Assembly (NCBI GenBank): GCA_011525035.1
Contig: WTIZ01000026.1
Span: 1 to 34,673 of the forward strand
Reading direction: 5' to 3'
Origin: Cryomorphaceae bacterium
GTDB lineage: Bacteria; Bacteroidota; Bacteroidia; Flavobacteriales; Schleiferiaceae
Length of the DNA: 34,673 bases
Part shown: positions 16,229 through 24,812 of the stretch, piece by piece
Numbering within the stretch: the stretch's first letter is position 1
How the letters are laid out: each line of letters opens with the position of its first letter
Translations under genes and position numbers: made by a program
Notes under the pieces: generated by a model
What the model was told of the DNA's origin: nothing
The model's input: only the letters and a program-made list of their open reading frames with translations
Databases searched by the model: none

Positions 16229-17290
16229 ATGAAATTGAACAACAGATTCACCCTATTCCTTTTTGGTCTTCTCTTGACCATCGGTGCTACGGCACAACCT
16301 TTAACCTACTACCAAGACGCCTGGAATGAAGATGGCGACGACCTCCGTGAGGCGTTGTATGACATCATTCGAGTGCACACTAAACTACCGTATTCTTCCT
16401 CTTCTACAGATACATGGGATGTTTTAAAAGCTTCCGATGTCGACCCTTCGAACTCCTCGAATGTCCTTTTGGTTTACGCTGGTGTCTCAGTGAATGGTCC
16501 ACAGGAATACAATAACGGCCAAGGCTGGAACCGCGAGCACGTATGGCCGCGTTCTTTGGGTGGGTTTGGAACGAGTGCCGGTGTGGGTACAGATGTCCAC
16601 AACCTGAAGCCGGCGAGCATTACATTGAACTCCACACGTTCCAATCATGAGTACGACGAGCTTGGCACGGGAGGTAATGCCGTAAACTACAACGGCAATG
16701 CAACGGGAAATAGATTAAACGCAAGTGCTGGCATCTTTGAGCCGCGCGACGATATCAAGGGCGATCTAGCACGTATCATCATGTACATGGACCTTCGCTA
16801 CGAGGGCCAGCAAGGCGAGCCAGATTTGGTGATGCGCGAAGCGTTGAACTCGGGCGGGAATACCTTTGCTGTAATGTCCACTCTTATAGATTGGCATTTC
16901 CAGGATACGGTAGACCAATTTGAATTGGACCGCAACGATGCCATTCACAACATGCAGGGCAACCGCAATCCATTTATCGATCATCCTGAGCTTGTACATT
17001 ATGTCTATGGAGATTCTGTAGGTGTTGCTTGGAACCCATTCATGGACGTCATCATTATCGAATGTGGCTTTGGTGAACCGATAAAATATTATCCCAATCC
17101 TGCCGACACGGAATTGCACCTTGAAACCCCTTTTGCAGGGACTGCACACCTAACTTCAGTGGACGGGAAGCGTTTTGAGTTTGAGCATATTCTGGGCACC
17201 AATCGCATCGATGTTAGTCATTTGCCTTCTGGTCAATATACCCTAGGCTTCAGCGACGGTACCAAAGAGAAAGTACTGGTCGTTCACTAG
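16229..17290 (+). CDS. Secreted endonuclease I family nuclease with T9SS type A sorting domain
   Basis: 353 aa. The signal peptide is MKLNNRFTLFLFGLLLTIGA (cleavage likely near TAQ). Residues about 25-275 match the endonuclease I (EndA/NucM) family of His-Me finger nucleases: NREHVWPRS with His104 as the likely general base, DVHNLKPA (122-129), GDLARIIMYMDLRY (178-191) and NRNPFIDHPELVHYVYG (245-261). The C-terminus (about 287-353; YYPNPADTELHLE, LPSGQYTLGF, EKVLVVH) is a T9SS type A sorting domain. It probably degrades extracellular DNA/RNA for nutrients or biofilm remodelling. A strong terminator follows. Confidence 0.92.
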   Translation: MKLNNRFTLFLFGLLLTIGATAQPLTYYQDAWNEDGDDLREALYDIIRVHTKLPYSSSSTDTWDVLKASDVDPSNSSNVLLVYAGVSVNGPQEYNNGQGWNREHVWPRSLGGFGTSAGVGTDVHNLKPASITLNSTRSNHEYDELGTGGNAVNYNGNATGNRLNASAGIFEPRDDIKGDLARIIMYMDLRYEGQQGEPDLVMREALNSGGNTFAVMSTLIDWHFQDTVDQFELDRNDAIHNMQGNRNPFIDHPELVHYVYGDSVGVAWNPFMDVIIIECGFGEPIKYYPNPADTELHLETPFAGTAHLTSVDGKRFEFEHILGTNRIDVSHLPSGQYTLGFSDGTKEKVLVVH

Positions 17291-17318
17291 CACAAGGCGT
17301 AAAAAATTGCATGAAAAC

Positions 17319-17353
17319 AAACACCCCCGGCGCGGAGCGCCGGGGGTGTTTTT
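17319..17353. terminator. Bidirectional rho-independent terminator between the nuclease and yqeY
   Basis: A 15-bp perfect stem (17319-17333 with 17337-17351), very GC-rich, with a GGA triloop. A T tract lies on the right and an A tract on the left, so it can serve both the plus-strand nuclease and the minus-strand yqeY, the last gene of the dcw cluster. Confidence 0.92.
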
Positions 17354-17374
17354 GTATAACCTATTTCTCTAATT

Positions 17375-17821
17375 CTAGCTCAACAGCTTGCGAACAATGC
17401 CGCTGATGACCTTGCCGTCCGCTTGGCCGGCCATGGCGCCGGTGGCTTGGCCCATGACTTTGCCCATGTCCGCCATGGACGAAGCACCCGTTGCAGCAAT
17501 GATCTCCTTCACCTTAGCCTCAATGGCTTCTTCGCTGAGCATCTCTGGGAGGTAGCGCTCGATAATTTCGATTTGTGCCTCCTCCGGTTCAGCGAGATCC
17601 TCGCGACCCTGCTCGCGGAAAATCGTTGCGCTTTCGACGCGTTGCTTGCGCAGCTTGGTTAAGAGTTTTAGTTCATCAGCCTCTGTCATCTCTGTAGCTC
17701 CTGCTGCAGTTTTTTCATTTAGTAGGGCTGTTTTGATGGCACGGAGTGCTTCCAGGGCCACTTTATCTTTTGCCTTCATTGCGGTCTTCAGGTCCGCCAT
17801 GATTTGTGCTTCTAACGCCAT
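17375..17821 (-). CDS. yqeY: YqeY/GatB-like domain protein
   Basis: 148 aa, normal for the family. The N-terminus MALEAQIMADLKTAMKAKDKVALEALRAIKTAL and the C-terminal GKVMGQATGAMAGQADGKVISGIVRKLL match the YqeY family, related to the GatB tail of Asp/Glu-tRNA amidotransferase. The precise function is unknown; tRNA-related activity is suggested only by homology. The start is one base after the ftsZ stop (TAA-T-ATG), so it is the last, translationally coupled gene of the dcw cluster, followed by the bidirectional terminator. Confidence 0.9.
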   Translation of the reverse strand: MALEAQIMADLKTAMKAKDKVALEALRAIKTALLNEKTAAGATEMTEADELKLLTKLRKQRVESATIFREQGREDLAEPEEAQIEIIERYLPEMLSEEAIEAKVKEIIAATGASSMADMGKVMGQATGAMAGQADGKVISGIVRKLLS

Positions 17822-17822
17822 A

Positions 17823-20345
17823 TTAATCTACGTTGTCGTGTAAGAATGAATTATTTGTTCTGAGGTTTCCTTCAGCATCAACGCCTATGTTCGAAGGTTG
17901 TTCGTCGGACTTGTGGTCCATATCTACATCCAAACCTTGACGCATGTATGCTGGAATGCGCTCCGCCTCATCAATCTGATGAGCACTCTTGAACTGGTAT
18001 TGATAGCTCGATAAACGCGAGATACGTTCTTTCACCTTTTTTGGAAAATCTCCGGCATTGGCAGCTTTTACTGCTGAGATGGGGCGATCCATATCGTCAA
18101 CGCCTGGCATCGGCTCTTCAACAGGCGCTTCAATCTGTTCTGCAGCTCGAACTTGGAACTGCATTGCGGGACCTTCTTCTGCTTCTTCAACCTCAATTTC
18201 AGGGCTGTTAAACTCTGGGGCAGGTACTTGGAAGCTGTTTTCAATGCTGTCCTGTTGTGCCTTCACTTTTAGTCCGGGCACCTCACTTAAGCTTAAGTCA
18301 AAAGCTTCGTAGGAAGTTTCCGTAGCGGCTGCTTCACGTTCTTGTGGTGCAGGTCGCTCGCTGGCTTCAATCTCTTCGAGGTTTAGTGCAAAACCGTCGC
18401 CTTCGATATCGTCTAGTGTAAAGGTTGAAGTGGCTATGGTTGGTGCTTGTTCTTCGAGGGCTTCCGGCATAGGTTCTTCGAATGCAGCATCCGTCGATTC
18501 TTGCTGTTCCACCATGCCTTGTGGGCGCTCCATAGGCGCTGGGGCAGGGGCTTCAAATTCGGCAGCTATCTCTGGTACGTTAACGGGTACCTCAGGCTCT
18601 TCCTCTACTTCGTCTACAATAACGAGTTCAATCTCTTCTTCTTCAGGTTCAATGGCCTGAGAAAACAGATCCCATGCAGCTACTTCAAGGCCCCCTTGCG
18701 GCTCTTCGGTTTCTTCCTCTTGTGCTTCTAAGACGGGTGTATCTTCTTCAACCTCGTCTTCTAGGGTATGGATTACAGGAACAGTATCCTCTGTTTCTGC
18801 TGCGATTTCTGGGATTTCCTCTTCCAAGGTGGTTTCCTCTTCTACTAGCTGTGGCTCATCGCTGGTATCTTCAGCAACGATCTCTTCTTCATCTAGCTCG
18901 TCTTCCATGTCCCATTCAAGGACATGAACCATGGGCTGCTCGTCCTCGAATTCTTGTCCTTGCAGACTAGATTCAAAGATGCTTTCGTCTTCTTCAGGGA
19001 TCTGAGGGAAACCGGCCCTAGGGTCTTCTTCAAGTAAGGCTTCAGCCGATATTGATTCTTCTTCTTGTATTTCTTCTTCGGTAGTTTCGGCGATGGGGTC
19101 TTGCTGAGTCTCAGCGATGAACTCCGATGCTTCTTCAGCCGGGAGTTCCTCCTCCTTTTCCGCTCCGAAGTGTGGGGTTTCTTCCTCTTCGAAATCACCA
19201 AGGTCCATAAGGATGCGGTCCTCGGGTTCCTCCTGTTTCTCGGCAGCAGGCTCTTCAGGGGTTTCAAAAACCTTGTCCTGTGGTCGAGCTACAACAATTG
19301 GCTCTTCCTTCTTCTCGTCCAAGGTATGTACCACAACTTCCGGTACATCCGTAGGCAATACTTGCTTGCCTGTTGGGAACCCAGTAGCGATAATGGTACA
19401 GGTGATTTTACTTCCTTCTTCTTGTTGACCGCCAATACCCATGATAACGTTGGCATTGCCGCCAGCTTCGCGTTGTATGTGGTCCGTAATCTCACCTATT
19501 TCATCAATAGTGATCTCGTGCTTTCCTTCTCCAGAGGTGAGGAGCAATAGGATGTTTTTTGCACCCTTGATGTGGTTGTCGTTGAGAAGCGGTGAATCTA
19601 GTGCGGCGCTGATGGCAACTGCTGCACGGTCCTCGCCTTCAGCGGTGCCTGTACCAAATAGTGCTGAACCGCTATTTTCTAGTACGGTCTTCGCATCGCG
19701 TAAGTCAATGTTTTGTGTGTAGTGGTTGGTGATGACTTCGGCAATACCCTTTGCTGCTCCAGCCAATACTTCGTCGGCTTTGCTAAAGGCGTTGCGGAAA
19801 CCAAGGTCACCGTAGACTTGGCGTAATTTATCATTGTTGATGACGATGAGGCTGTCCACAGATTCACGCATCGCTTTGATACCTACCTCCGCTTGAGTTG
19901 CACGAATGTTGCCCTCAAAAGAGAACGGCGAGGTGATGATACCTACGGTTAGGATGCCCATGTCCCTTGCTGCTTTCGCAATAACTGGAGCTGCTCCGGT
20001 ACCGGTACCACCGCCCATTCCGGCAGTAACGAAACACATCTTCGTGCCGTTTTCGAGCATTTTTGTGATTTCGGCAATGCTCTCCTGTGCGGCGCGGTGA
20101 CCAATCTCTGGATCTGCACCCGCGCCCAACCCTTCGGTCAGGGAGGCGCCCAGCTGCACCTTGTTAGGTACGGGGCTGTGGTACAAGGCTTGTGCATCCG
20201 TGTTACACACGATGAAGTCCACGCCATTGACACCGACGTGGGTCATGTGGTTGACAGCATTTGAGCCGCCGCCGCCAACTCCAATTACTTTGATCACGGA
20301 GCTGCGGTTTTTGGGAAGGTTGAATTGAATTCCGTCTTCGATCAT
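17823..20345 (-). CDS. ftsZ: Cell division protein FtsZ with a very long acidic linker
   Basis: 840 aa. Residues 1-330 are the GTPase/polymerisation core: [13 protein letters not shown] (22-34), NTDAQAL, the tubulin signature [10 protein letters not shown] (111-120), [11 protein letters not shown] and the T7-loop-region [11 protein letters not shown]. It forms the cytoplasmic Z-ring that organises septal wall synthesis. Residues about 331-795 are low-complexity, strongly acidic and Glu/Pro-rich, probably disordered. The C-terminal peptide is [12 protein letters not shown] (797-808), the likely FtsA-binding segment, followed by a tail ending [10 protein letters not shown]. Flavobacterial FtsZ proteins have long linkers (about 650 residues total, from memory); this one is longer still. 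The frame is clean and unbroken. It starts 7 nt after the ftsA stop. Confidence 0.97.
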   Translation of the reverse strand: MIEDGIQFNLPKNRSSVIKVIGVGGGGSNAVNHMTHVGVNGVDFIVCNTDAQALYHSPVPNKVQLGASLTEGLGAGADPEIGHRAAQESIAEITKMLENGTKMCFVTAGMGGGTGTGAAPVIAKAARDMGILTVGIITSPFSFEGNIRATQAEVGIKAMRESVDSLIVINNDKLRQVYGDLGFRNAFSKADEVLAGAAKGIAEVITNHYTQNIDLRDAKTVLENSGSALFGTGTAEGEDRAAVAISAALDSPLLNDNHIKGAKNILLLLTSGEGKHEITIDEIGEITDHIQREAGGNANVIMGIGGQQEEGSKITCTIIATGFPTGKQVLPTDVPEVVVHTLDEKKEEPIVVARPQDKVFETPEEPAAEKQEEPEDRILMDLGDFEEEETPHFGAEKEEELPAEEASEFIAETQQDPIAETTEEEIQEEESISAEALLEEDPRAGFPQIPEEDESIFESSLQGQEFEDEQPMVHVLEWDMEDELDEEEIVAEDTSDEPQLVEEETTLEEEIPEIAAETEDTVPVIHTLEDEVEEDTPVLEAQEEETEEPQGGLEVAAWDLFSQAIEPEEEEIELVIVDEVEEEPEVPVNVPEIAAEFEAPAPAPMERPQGMVEQQESTDAAFEEPMPEALEEQAPTIATSTFTLDDIEGDGFALNLEEIEASERPAPQEREAAATETSYEAFDLSLSEVPGLKVKAQQDSIENSFQVPAPEFNSPEIEVEEAEEGPAMQFQVRAAEQIEAPVEEPMPGVDDMDRPISAVKAANAGDFPKKVKERISRLSSYQYQFKSAHQIDEAERIPAYMRQGLDVDMDHKSDEQPSNIGVDAEGNLRTNNSFLHDNVD

Positions 20346-20352
20346 GGTGTTG

Positions 20353-21720
20353 TTATTCTATATCGTCGTCTTCTAACCATTGTTTTATGCCGCTCACAAA
20401 GCCTTTCCAAATAGGGTCTTTGCGCGGTTTAGCTTTTGTTGAGCCTTCCTGCTCTGGAGCGCCTTCTTCCAACACTACTTCTGGCGCAGCCTCTTCAGGT
20501 GTCGCTTCAGATTCTGGAAGTACGATCTCGTTAGGGTCGTAGGCCATAGGCTCTGTAGTCTCTGCCAGCGCCATAGATAGCAGACCTATGGAGGTGGCAT
20601 AAACCGGTGAGGCCAATTCTTTCTGGTAGCCGCTTGCGAGGTGCTCGTTTGGATAGCCAATACGCGTTGGCATTCCGGTGAGGTACTCGACCAATTGGCC
20701 CATGTGCTTTAACTGCGATCCACCACCCGTCACGACAATACCTGCAATCAACTTCTTGCGCGGGTCGTTTTGTTGGTAGTTGCTGATCTCGCTTACTACG
20801 CTTTCGATGATCTCCTTCACTCTCGCGTTGATGATCTTTGAAAGGGTCTTCAGACTAATTTCTTTAGGTGCACGTCCGCGCAATCCTGGGATGCTGACAA
20901 TCTCGTTGTCCTTATTTTCTCCCGGCCATGCCGAACCAAATTTTACTTTGAGCAGCTCGGCTTGCTTTTCGATAATCTCACAGCCTTCTTTGATGTCCTC
21001 AGTGATGACCTTACCACCAAATGGAATGACTGCGGTGTGGCGGATGATGCCGTCTTTGAAAATGGCAATATCCGTGGTACCACCACCAATATCCACCAAT
21101 ACGACACCTGCATCTTTTTCGTCTTCGCCCAGCACCGAATCTGCCGAGGCAAGAGGTTCCAAGGTGATGTCTCCCACTTTAAGCTCGCTTTGCTCAACAC
21201 ATCGTGCTATGTTTTTGATGGAAGCGATCTGACCTACCACGATGTGGAAGTTGGCCTCTAAGCGCGAGCCGTACATCCCGCGGGGGTTGATGATGTTGCT
21301 GTCCCCGTCCACGCGGTATTCCTGTGGCAGTGCATGAAGAATTTGCTCTCCAGGCATCATTACGAGGTTGTTCACGTTTTTCTTGAGCGCCTCGAGATCG
21401 GTAACATCAATAATGGCTTCGGCATCGTCGCGCATGATGTAATCCGAGTGTTGCATGGAGCGAATATGTTGACCGGCAATACCCACCATTACTTCGGTGA
21501 TCTTGAGGCCTGAAGCTTCTTCTGCCATTTTAACGGCCGCTTGAATGCTCTCGATAGTCAAGGTGATATTGGCGACAACGCCGCGCTGAACGCCAAGGCT
21601 CTTGCTTTTTCCGATGCCTAAAACGTCAATCTTTCCGTGCTCGTCCAATCGTCCTACAACGGCAACAATTTTCGTTGTTCCGATGTCCAATCCGACGGCT
21701 AATGGGGCATTTTGTGTCAT
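20353..21720 (-). CDS. ftsA: Cell division protein FtsA
   Basis: 455 aa, actin-fold ATPase that tethers FtsZ to the membrane. Seen: phosphate-1 motif VGLDIGTTKIVAVVG (9-23), the inserted 1C subdomain region after about residue 85, phosphate-2 motif VDIGGGTTDIAIF, and adenosine motif GIVVTGGGSQLKHM. The C-terminal amphipathic membrane helix is at 435-455 (DPIWKGFVSGIKQWLEDDDI). Before it is an acidic Pro/Glu linker (398-434), resembling in composition the FtsZ linker. The ATG overlaps the ftsQ stop by 4 nt (ATGA), indicating coupling. Confidence 0.96.
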   Translation of the reverse strand: MTQNAPLAVGLDIGTTKIVAVVGRLDEHGKIDVLGIGKSKSLGVQRGVVANITLTIESIQAAVKMAEEASGLKITEVMVGIAGQHIRSMQHSDYIMRDDAEAIIDVTDLEALKKNVNNLVMMPGEQILHALPQEYRVDGDSNIINPRGMYGSRLEANFHIVVGQIASIKNIARCVEQSELKVGDITLEPLASADSVLGEDEKDAGVVLVDIGGGTTDIAIFKDGIIRHTAVIPFGGKVITEDIKEGCEIIEKQAELLKVKFGSAWPGENKDNEIVSIPGLRGRAPKEISLKTLSKIINARVKEIIESVVSEISNYQQNDPRKKLIAGIVVTGGGSQLKHMGQLVEYLTGMPTRIGYPNEHLASGYQKELASPVYATSIGLLSMALAETTEPMAYDPNEIVLPESEATPEEAAPEVVLEEGAPEQEGSTKAKPRKDPIWKGFVSGIKQWLEDDDIE

Positions 21721-22439
21721 CTCGATGTTGTTACTACTTGGTTCTTGTAGCGCAAGTCAATGCGCTTTATCTCTTTTAATTCTTCTTCCGTGTGGGCTGC
21801 GTAATACGCTGCCAGTTTTTTAAGCTCCCCGTCCAAACGCTCATCGCTGTGCGCTTTTGCTACGTGTTGGTATGCTCTCGGGACCAATTCTACAGTCCCA
21901 CTGTCCACCGCCAATTGCGCGATGCTATTTTCATGGACGATGTTGGCCATCTTTTGAAGCATCATACCTGCTTCAGCGAGCATTGAGCTGTCGGCAGTTC
22001 CCGTGATTACAGGCAGGTCCAACCATTTGCCTTTGGGCTGTTTCAAAACCTCGTGATTCGAGGTGATGAAATAGTTGTCTTCGCCGGCATACGCCAGGGC
22101 AACTGCAGTCTTGCTCATTACTTCAACAACCAAGCTGCTGTCCATATTCCAATATACCTGCGCTTCTTTCACGTATGGCAAGGCTTCAACAGAGGTTTCT
22201 AACAAAAAAGCATCGATGTTCAGGGCGACAGAGTCACTTTGTTGTTCGAAGAACTCTGCAACGGTCTCCTCTAGCAGTTTTTCTGTTGTAAGCCCTTGTT
22301 TACTAGGGTCTTCGATAGAAATCTCTAGTTTGCTAAATGCGGTGTTTTGTACGTATTCTTCGCTAGCAACACCGGCCAAAATGAGCCCAATCACTAGAAC
22401 GAGCAGCAGAAGCATGCCTAAAACCTTTCGTTTCTTCAT
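21717..22439 (-). CDS. ftsQ: Cell division protein FtsQ
   Basis: 240 aa. Short cytoplasmic tail (MKKRK), one membrane span (about 6-26, VLGMLLLLVLVIGLILAGVA), then a periplasmic POTRA-like unit (about 34-105, LEISIEDPSKQGLTTEKL...VKEAQVYWNMDSSLVVEV) and a beta domain. It bridges early and late divisome proteins. Sequence conservation of FtsQ is low; identity rests on topology, POTRA pattern and place between murC and ftsA. It overlaps both neighbours by 4 nt (ATGA). Confidence 0.9.
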   Translation of the reverse strand: MKKRKVLGMLLLLVLVIGLILAGVASEEYVQNTAFSKLEISIEDPSKQGLTTEKLLEETVAEFFEQQSDSVALNIDAFLLETSVEALPYVKEAQVYWNMDSSLVVEVMSKTAVALAYAGEDNYFITSNHEVLKQPKGKWLDLPVITGTADSSMLAEAGMMLQKMANIVHENSIAQLAVDSGTVELVPRAYQHVAKAHSDERLDGELKKLAAYYAAHTEEELKEIKRIDLRYKNQVVTTSR

Positions 22440-23737
22440 GTCAATTCTGCTTTAAGAGGTCCAACTAAATCTCCGATATCTCCCGCTCCTACCATAAGGA
22501 CAACCTCGGGATTCAGCGCTTTGATACGCCCAGCGAGAACATCTTTCTCAACGACTTCAGCATGGGGTATTTTCTCGGCAAGAGCCGCACTGGTTACACC
22601 CTGTATTGGCGCCTCGCGGGCAGGATAGATCGGAAGCAGTACGGTCTTGGTGGCGCGCGCCAGCTGTACTTGGAATCCGGACATGAAATCCCTTGTTCTA
22701 GAGTAGAGGTGGGGTTGAAATACCAACACAATATTTTTCTCCGGGTATAGAGCGTCAACACTGTCCAATAGCGCTTCAAGCTCCGTTGGGTGGTGTGCGT
22801 AATCTTCAATAATGACCGGCTCCTCACAGTGGAATTCAAAGCGGCGCTTGATGCCTTTAAAGCTGTTTAGCGCCTCTGCGATTTTTGCGCCATCCACTCC
22901 AGCGTATTGCGCCAAGGCGGCCGCTAGGGTAGCATTGTACACATTGTGTGCCCCAGGCATCTTCAAGCTAGTGGGGTGCTCCGCGCCATCAACCACCAGG
23001 GTGAATTCATAGGCGCCATTTGCAGGACGCACATCTTTCGCGTGCACCTTCGCATCCTTGCCCAGCACACTTTCGCTGGGCTGTAAATCTGCCCCGGTGA
23101 ATGTGGGGCCACTGACTTGGCCTAGGAAGGCTTCAAAAGTCCGGGTCAATTCCCCTGCATCTCCATAAATATCCAAATGATCCGCATCCACGGTGGTCAC
23201 TGCCGCAGCCTCCGGGTGCAGGTGCATAAAACTTCGGTCAAACTCATCGGCCTCCACGACCACCCAAGGTCCTTCGCCCAGGCGGTAATTGGTGCCCGAT
23301 TCGCTCATGATACCGCCAATGAATCCGGTAGGGTCCTCGCCCGCAACCGTCAATATGTGCAACAGCATCGCCGAAGTGCTCGTCTTGCCGTGGGTTCCAG
23401 CGATGGCTAGACAGCGGGCGGAATTGGCCAATAATCCCAATGCCTCAGCGCGCTTAATCATCCCAAAATCTTTGAAAAACTCCAACCATCCCAAACCTTG
23501 AGGCATCGCAGGCGTGTAAATCACAGTCGTCTGCTCAGCCGCCCAACCCGGGTAGTCCTTCGTATCGTCCTTGTAGGTAATGATCGCACCCTCCGCGGCC
23601 AATTCGTCCGTGAGCTTCGTGCGCACCTTGTCGTAGCCAAAAACAGGCACACCTTTGTTTAGATAATGGCGCGCAATGGCACTCATGCCGATCCCGCCAA
23701 TGCCTAAAAACACGATATGTTCCTGCTTTCTATTCAC
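22436..23737 (-). CDS. murC: UDP-N-acetylmuramate--L-alanine ligase
   Basis: 433 aa, starting with GTG (overlap GTGAATAG with the murG stop). Adds L-Ala to UDP-MurNAc with ATP in the cytoplasm. N-terminal UDP-binding Rossmann motif FLGIGGIGMSAIARHYL (10-26), ATP P-loop GTHGKTST (114-121), VVEADEFDRSF, DADHLDIYGD, and the C-terminal DYAHHPTEL typical of MurC. Slightly shorter than the common 450-490 but with all motifs present. Overlaps the downstream ftsQ start by 4 nt. Confidence 0.96.
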   Translation of the reverse strand: MNRKQEHIVFLGIGGIGMSAIARHYLNKGVPVFGYDKVRTKLTDELAAEGAIITYKDDTKDYPGWAAEQTTVIYTPAMPQGLGWLEFFKDFGMIKRAEALGLLANSARCLAIAGTHGKTSTSAMLLHILTVAGEDPTGFIGGIMSESGTNYRLGEGPWVVVEADEFDRSFMHLHPEAAAVTTVDADHLDIYGDAGELTRTFEAFLGQVSGPTFTGADLQPSESVLGKDAKVHAKDVRPANGAYEFTLVVDGAEHPTSLKMPGAHNVYNATLAAALAQYAGVDGAKIAEALNSFKGIKRRFEFHCEEPVIIEDYAHHPTELEALLDSVDALYPEKNIVLVFQPHLYSRTRDFMSGFQVQLARATKTVLLPIYPAREAPIQGVTSAALAEKIPHAEVVEKDVLAGRIKALNPEVVLMVGAGDIGDLVGPLKAELT

Positions 23738-24812
23738 CTAAACCATCAATCAAATCTGCGATATCACTCGTCGCCTTGGGAAGTGCCAATCCTTTAATGG
23801 CAGCACTCATTTTTTCAGCGATTTCTTTCGTTTGCATCGAAGCCAATTCCGCTAAGAACCGCTCCTCCATGTCTTTTTCGCTCACCAAAATGGCTGCGCC
23901 CTTTTCACTCAGCGCCCGAGCATTATGGGTCTGGTGGTCTTCGGCGACATTGGGAGAGGGGATAAGGAGCGCCGGCTTGCCGATCAGACAAAGCTCGCTC
24001 AATGTTCCCGCGCCGGCGCGGCTTACAATGGCATCTGCCGCGGCATAGGCCACCGACATATCCTCTATAAAGGCCTGCACCTTGGTGCCATCACCCGTCA
24101 TGCCTTGGTATTCTTCTTCGTATAATTTTCCGCACTGCCACATCACTTGCCAGCCTTGCGCTTTAATGTCCGCCAAGCTTCTGGCCATTTGTCTGTTTAT
24201 CGCGCGAGCTCCGAGGCTGCCGCCGAGGACGAGTAGGAGCTTTTTGCTCGGATCAAAACCCATGGCCGATTTGCTCGCTCCCTGCTGCGGGAGCTCGCGC
24301 GTAAACACCTCTCGGACAGGATTTCCTGTGAGGCGTACACGATTGGTAGGGAAGAATCGAGCGGCATTTTCGTAGGCGGTACAGATGTATTTCGCCTTTT
24401 TGCCCAATCTGATGTTGGTAATACCAGCGTAACTGTTTTGCTCCTGAACGACAGTTGGGATGCCCATGCGTTGGGCCATCAAGAGCACGGGGCCGCTAGC
24501 ATAACCACCGGTACCAATAACGGCATCGGGCTTCATGGTTTTTAGCAGGGTGCGGCAACGGCTTAATGCAACGAGCAATTTGAACGGTACGTTCCAGCTC
24601 TTCCAGGGTTTTTTACGGTTAATTCCCGCAATGGGCACGCCGGTTATTTCAAAACCTGCGGCAGGCACTTTGGTCATTTCCATCTTGCCCAAAGCCCCTA
24701 CAAAGTGGATCTTGGCTCCGGGGTGGCGCTTTTTGAGTTCGGTGGCAATGCTCACCGCTGGGAAAATGTGTCCGCCGGTTCCACCGCCGCTGATGATGAA
24801 GGTCTTACTCAT
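23730..24812 (-). CDS. murG: Lipid II-forming UDP-GlcNAc transferase
   Basis: 360 aa, GT28 family. Transfers GlcNAc from UDP-GlcNAc to lipid I on the inner face of the membrane. The N-terminal glycine loop GGGTGGHIFPA (9-19) and conserved GTGGYASGPVLL are visible, as are the second glycine loop LGGSLGARAIN and the donor-site segment SRAGAGTLSEL with LLIPSPNVAEDHQTHNA. ATG start, overlapping the ftsW stop by 8 nt (ATGAGTAA). It ends overlapping murC by 8 nt. Confidence 0.97.
   Translation of the reverse strand: MSKTFIISGGGTGGHIFPAVSIATELKKRHPGAKIHFVGALGKMEMTKVPAAGFEITGVPIAGINRKKPWKSWNVPFKLLVALSRCRTLLKTMKPDAVIGTGGYASGPVLLMAQRMGIPTVVQEQNSYAGITNIRLGKKAKYICTAYENAARFFPTNRVRLTGNPVREVFTRELPQQGASKSAMGFDPSKKLLLVLGGSLGARAINRQMARSLADIKAQGWQVMWQCGKLYEEEYQGMTGDGTKVQAFIEDMSVAYAAADAIVSRAGAGTLSELCLIGKPALLIPSPNVAEDHQTHNARALSEKGAAILVSEKDMEERFLAELASMQTKEIAEKMSAAIKGLALPKATSDIADLIDGLGE

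Noticed and set aside
18893-19267. Lys/Arg-rich 124-residue minus-strand frame inside ftsZ
   Set aside because: Shifted reading of the acidic linker; not a separate gene.
19065-19550. 161-residue plus-strand open frame and several other frames opposite ftsZ
   Set aside because: These are antisense or frame shadows of the Glu-rich FtsZ linker, whose repetitive GAA/GAG codons suppress stops in other frames; compositions are Phe/Leu/Ser-rich and unnatural.
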